NCBI GenBank assembly: GCA_021202275.1
Contig: JAJQDI010000031.1
Location: forward strand, 62,001 to 126,000
From: Bacteroides sp.
GTDB taxonomy: Bacteria; Bacteroidota; Bacteroidia; Bacteroidales; Bacteroidaceae
DNA length: 64,000 bases
Reading direction: 5' to 3'
Shown here: positions 61,886 to 64,000 of the stretch, one piece after another
Layout: each line of letters begins with the position of its first letter
How positions within the stretch are numbered: the first letter of the stretch is position 1
Notes under the pieces: generated by a model
Seen by the model: the letters and a program-made list of their open reading frames with translations, nothing else
Database searches by the model: none
What the model was told of the DNA's origin: nothing
Made by a program: the position numbers and the translations under genes

Positions 61886-64000
61886 ATTATCTTTGTCGTA
61901 GTCGATCATCCTGTCTGGGGTGTATTGATCCTACCCTATACAGCCGAGCCGCAGCCGCAAGGAGGATATCAGTTGCTGGAGCAGGCTTTTCATTCGACAA
62001 AAGAAGAGTTGAACCGGTTCGATACTGCCGTGCAACAGATCGTACGGATGGCAAGCCAGTATACCGACCGCAACCTGATGAAACTCTTCTCCCGTGAAAA
62101 GACTCACAGCAATTTTCTCCGAAAGCTCACCGAAAAGAACTGGAAAGAGAATATCCGCCCATTCATCGAAGAAAAGCTGGCTTCCATCATGGAAGTGATC
62201 CGCACCCACCAACTTCCACTCTACCAGAAGCAACCCGGAAGTAAACTGCTGTTGCCGCACCATGCCTATCAGGTAAATACACAGCCGATACAAGTCCGGT
62301 TCCACTTCCAGACAGAGGAAGACTGTTTCTGTTACCGCTTGTATGCGACCCGGGAAGGAGAAGAAATAGATCTGACCGAAAAGAAACCGGTGATCGTACT
62401 CTCCTCCGACCCGGCTATCCTGCTGGCAGGGATGGATGTATGGATATTCCACAACCTCGAAGCCCGGCGGATACTTCCGTTCACCCATAAAGATACAGTC
62501 CGCGTAGAGACTACGCAGATCTGCAAATACCTCCGCAACATCCTGCTACCTGTGGCACGTTTTCATCCGATCGAGGTGGAAGGGATAGAGGTGCATACTT
62601 CCTGGGAGACATGCCATCCGGTACTTTCGATAGAAGATTCGATCTATACAGACAGTTTGCTCCATCTGCGTTACCGATACGGGAACGATTGGTTCGACCG
62701 TCACGCGACCCAACCGGGAGAAAGGCAAGTGTGGCTGGAAGAGAAAGAAGGAAAGCCATGGATACGTATCCTGAAACGCAGCTATACCGCCGAACAGAAA
62801 GCCATCTCCTGGCTCACGCGGCATCACCTCCAACAGGTGAGTGACACACTCTTCCGCCTTTCCCCCGCATCCGGTCAGCCGGGACTATCGGCCTGGATGT
62901 TACATCATCGTCGGGAGTTGATACAGCACTTTGAATTAGTCAGTCTGCAACAGAGATCTTCCTACTACCTGGAGGAGATGCGACTTGAACAAGACCTTAC
63001 CGAAGAGAGAGACTGGTTTGAATTGCGCATCACCGTATGTATCGGTGATCTGCGCATCCCTTTCGTACGCTTCCGGCGGCATATTCTCAATGGACAACGG
63101 GAATATACCCTTCCCGACGACCGAATCGTGCTGCTCCCGGAAGAGTGGTTTACCACCTATCCACCGTTGTTACAGGAGGCACAGGAGAAGGACACCGCTC
63201 TGCGTATCCGCCCTTCCTTCGTAGGATGGATAGAACCGCTACTCGAAACTTCTCAACGCCAGAAGTTACACACCTATACCCAGAAAGAAAACCTACCCAT
63301 GCCGGAAGGACTGAAAGCGCGGTTGCGACCCTATCAGCAAACGGGCTTCTCCTGGTTGGTACACCTCAGTAAAAACGGTTTCGGAGGTTGTCTGGCGGAT
63401 GATATGGGACTCGGAAAAACGTTACAAACCCTGGCCTTGCTTCAATATATATACGGATATACTCCACCGACAGAGCTACCGGCAGTAACCGTATTACCTC
63501 CGCCCAAAGCCGATGATAAGGGTCAGTTCTTCCTCTTCGGAGAAGAGATCATCGCCCCTCTGCCGGAATCTCCGGCCTGCACCGTAAAAACACAACCCGC
63601 ATCTACAGACCAACCGCTGCCCCTTGAAGATACTCCCCGCCTGGCTGCCTCCCTGATCGTGGTACCGACCTCTTTGCTGCACAACTGGCGGCAGGAGATC
63701 CGACGTTTTACCCACCTGCGTGCCGTCTGCCTGAGCAATAACGATCAGTTCCGCCTGCGAAATCTCAAGGGCTATCTGGACCGGCAGCAACTCATTGTTA
63801 CCACCTACGGTATGCTTCGCCAAAACGTGGGATCCCTTTCAGCATACCGGTTCGAATATGTGATCCTCGACGAAAGCCAGCATATCAAAAACAGCGATTC
63901 GGTCACCTTCCGTTCGGCCGTTAGTCTGCAAAGCAATCACCGGTTGGTGCTCACCGGTACGCCCATCGAAAATTCGCTGAAAGACCTCTGGGCACAGTTC
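61886..64000 (+). CDS. SNF2-family DEAD/DEAH-box helicase, 5' part
   Basis: The frame is open from 61850 to the window end (about 700 codons) and shows the SNF2 ATPase: DDMGLGKT (motif I), then IVVPTSLLHNW, VILDESQHIKN (motif II, DESQ variant of DEAH) and LTGTPIEN (motif III). The first 450 residues are the SWIM-like/unknown region usual for Bacteroidetes SNF2 helicases (FVVVDHPVWGVLILPY near the start). No in-frame ATG, GTG or TTG precedes this conserved start; the nearest candidate is the ATT at 61886. The repeat immediately upstream may have replaced the original start region. Confidence 0.85.
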   Translation, partial: MIFVVVDHPVWGVLILPYTAEPQPQGGYQLLEQAFHSTKEELNRFDTAVQQIVRMASQYTDRNLMKLFSREKTHSNFLRKLTEKNWKENIRPFIEEKLASIMEVIRTHQLPLYQKQPGSKLLLPHHAYQVNTQPIQVRFHFQTEEDCFCYRLYATREGEEIDLTEKKPVIVLSSDPAILLAGMDVWIFHNLEARRILPFTHKDTVRVETTQICKYLRNILLPVARFHPIEVEGIEVHTSWETCHPVLSIEDSIYTDSLLHLRYRYGNDWFDRHATQPGERQVWLEEKEGKPWIRILKRSYTAEQKAISWLTRHHLQQVSDTLFRLSPASGQPGLSAWMLHHRRELIQHFELVSLQQRSSYYLEEMRLEQDLTEERDWFELRITVCIGDLRIPFVRFRRHILNGQREYTLPDDRIVLLPEEWFTTYPPLLQEAQEKDTALRIRPSFVGWIEPLLETSQRQKLHTYTQKENLPMPEGLKARLRPYQQTGFSWLVHLSKNGFGGCLADDMGLGKTLQTLALLQYIYGYTPPTELPAVTVLPPPKADDKGQFFLFGEEIIAPLPESPACTVKTQPASTDQPLPLEDTPRLAASLIVVPTSLLHNWRQEIRRFTHLRAVCLSNNDQFRLRNLKGYLDRQQLIVTTYGMLRQNVGSLSAYRFEYVILDESQHIKNSDSVTFRSAVSLQSNHRLVLTGTPIENSLKDLWAQF

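Noticed and set aside
1..64000. tRNA and rRNA genes
   Set aside because: No convincing T-loop or acceptor-stem pattern was found by eye on either strand; a tRNAscan run would settle it.

Overview
The window is a stretch of a Bacteroidales chromosome. The evidence is the conserved order rimP-nusA-infB-cvpA-sufBCDS, a Mfa/FimA-type fimbrial operon, promoters of the Bacteroidetes type (TTTG, about 20 bases, TAnnTTTG), an outer-membrane protein of the TonB receptor class and a GG-leader radical-SAM peptide system. Species cannot be fixed by eye; a Tannerellaceae or Dysgonomonadaceae-like relative would fit. No rRNA, tRNA or CRISPR array was recognised.

Layout. Positions 1-15.1 kb hold core genes, mostly leftward: the 5' end of a secreted protein, rnhB, the membrane pyrophosphatase hppA, the SUF iron-sulfur operon, cvpA, infB, nusA and rimP. 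After a 1.1 kb gene-free stretch with a GC-rich structured segment (15.85-16.15 kb), a fimbrial locus runs leftward from 24.3 to 16.2 kb: small hypothetical, DUF3575, DUF3868/OmpA/TPR, major fimbrillin, FimB/Mfa2 anchor and a large tip-like fimbrillin. Upstream of it lies a 1.2 kb segment bounded by 16-bp inverted repeats, carrying an AraC-type regulator and an outward-facing promoter box, and beside it a tyrosine recombinase. I read this as a DNA-inversion switch for the fimbrial operon, now pointing away from it. Three fimbrial genes carry single lesions (two homopolymer frameshifts, one in-frame amber codon).

27-33 kb hold a small saccharide-degrading set (GH3, CE1-like esterase, clan GH-A lipoprotein) without SusC/SusD. 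33-37.7 kb hold gpmI, a YgjP-like metalloprotease and secreted proteins. 37.8-42 kb is an AT-rich island with a RiPP system: a 67-residue GG-leader peptide with a CxCxC core, a radical SAM/SPASM maturase and a frameshifted TonB-type outer-membrane protein. 42-64 kb returns to mostly core genes: an ECF sigma cassette, argB, speA, aroK, a nitroreductase, viroplasmin-RNase HI, a lipid/peptide ABC exporter, a lipid A acyltransferase, pdxB, purN, acpP-fabF-rnc, a GNAT, pfkA, a GH3-auxin-type adenylating enzyme, mnmA and the start of a SNF2 helicase.

Many gene boundaries are decorated with a dispersed repeat made of the seven-base unit ATTTACG, often sitting within about 12 bases of a stop or start codon and often arranged as inverted pairs. 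A second palindrome family (core AGAGACGCAC...GTGCGTCTCT) occurs at 44.7, 49.2 and 49.4 kb. Starts were reassigned by hand wherever the longest open frame began with TTG or GTG inside non-coding DNA.
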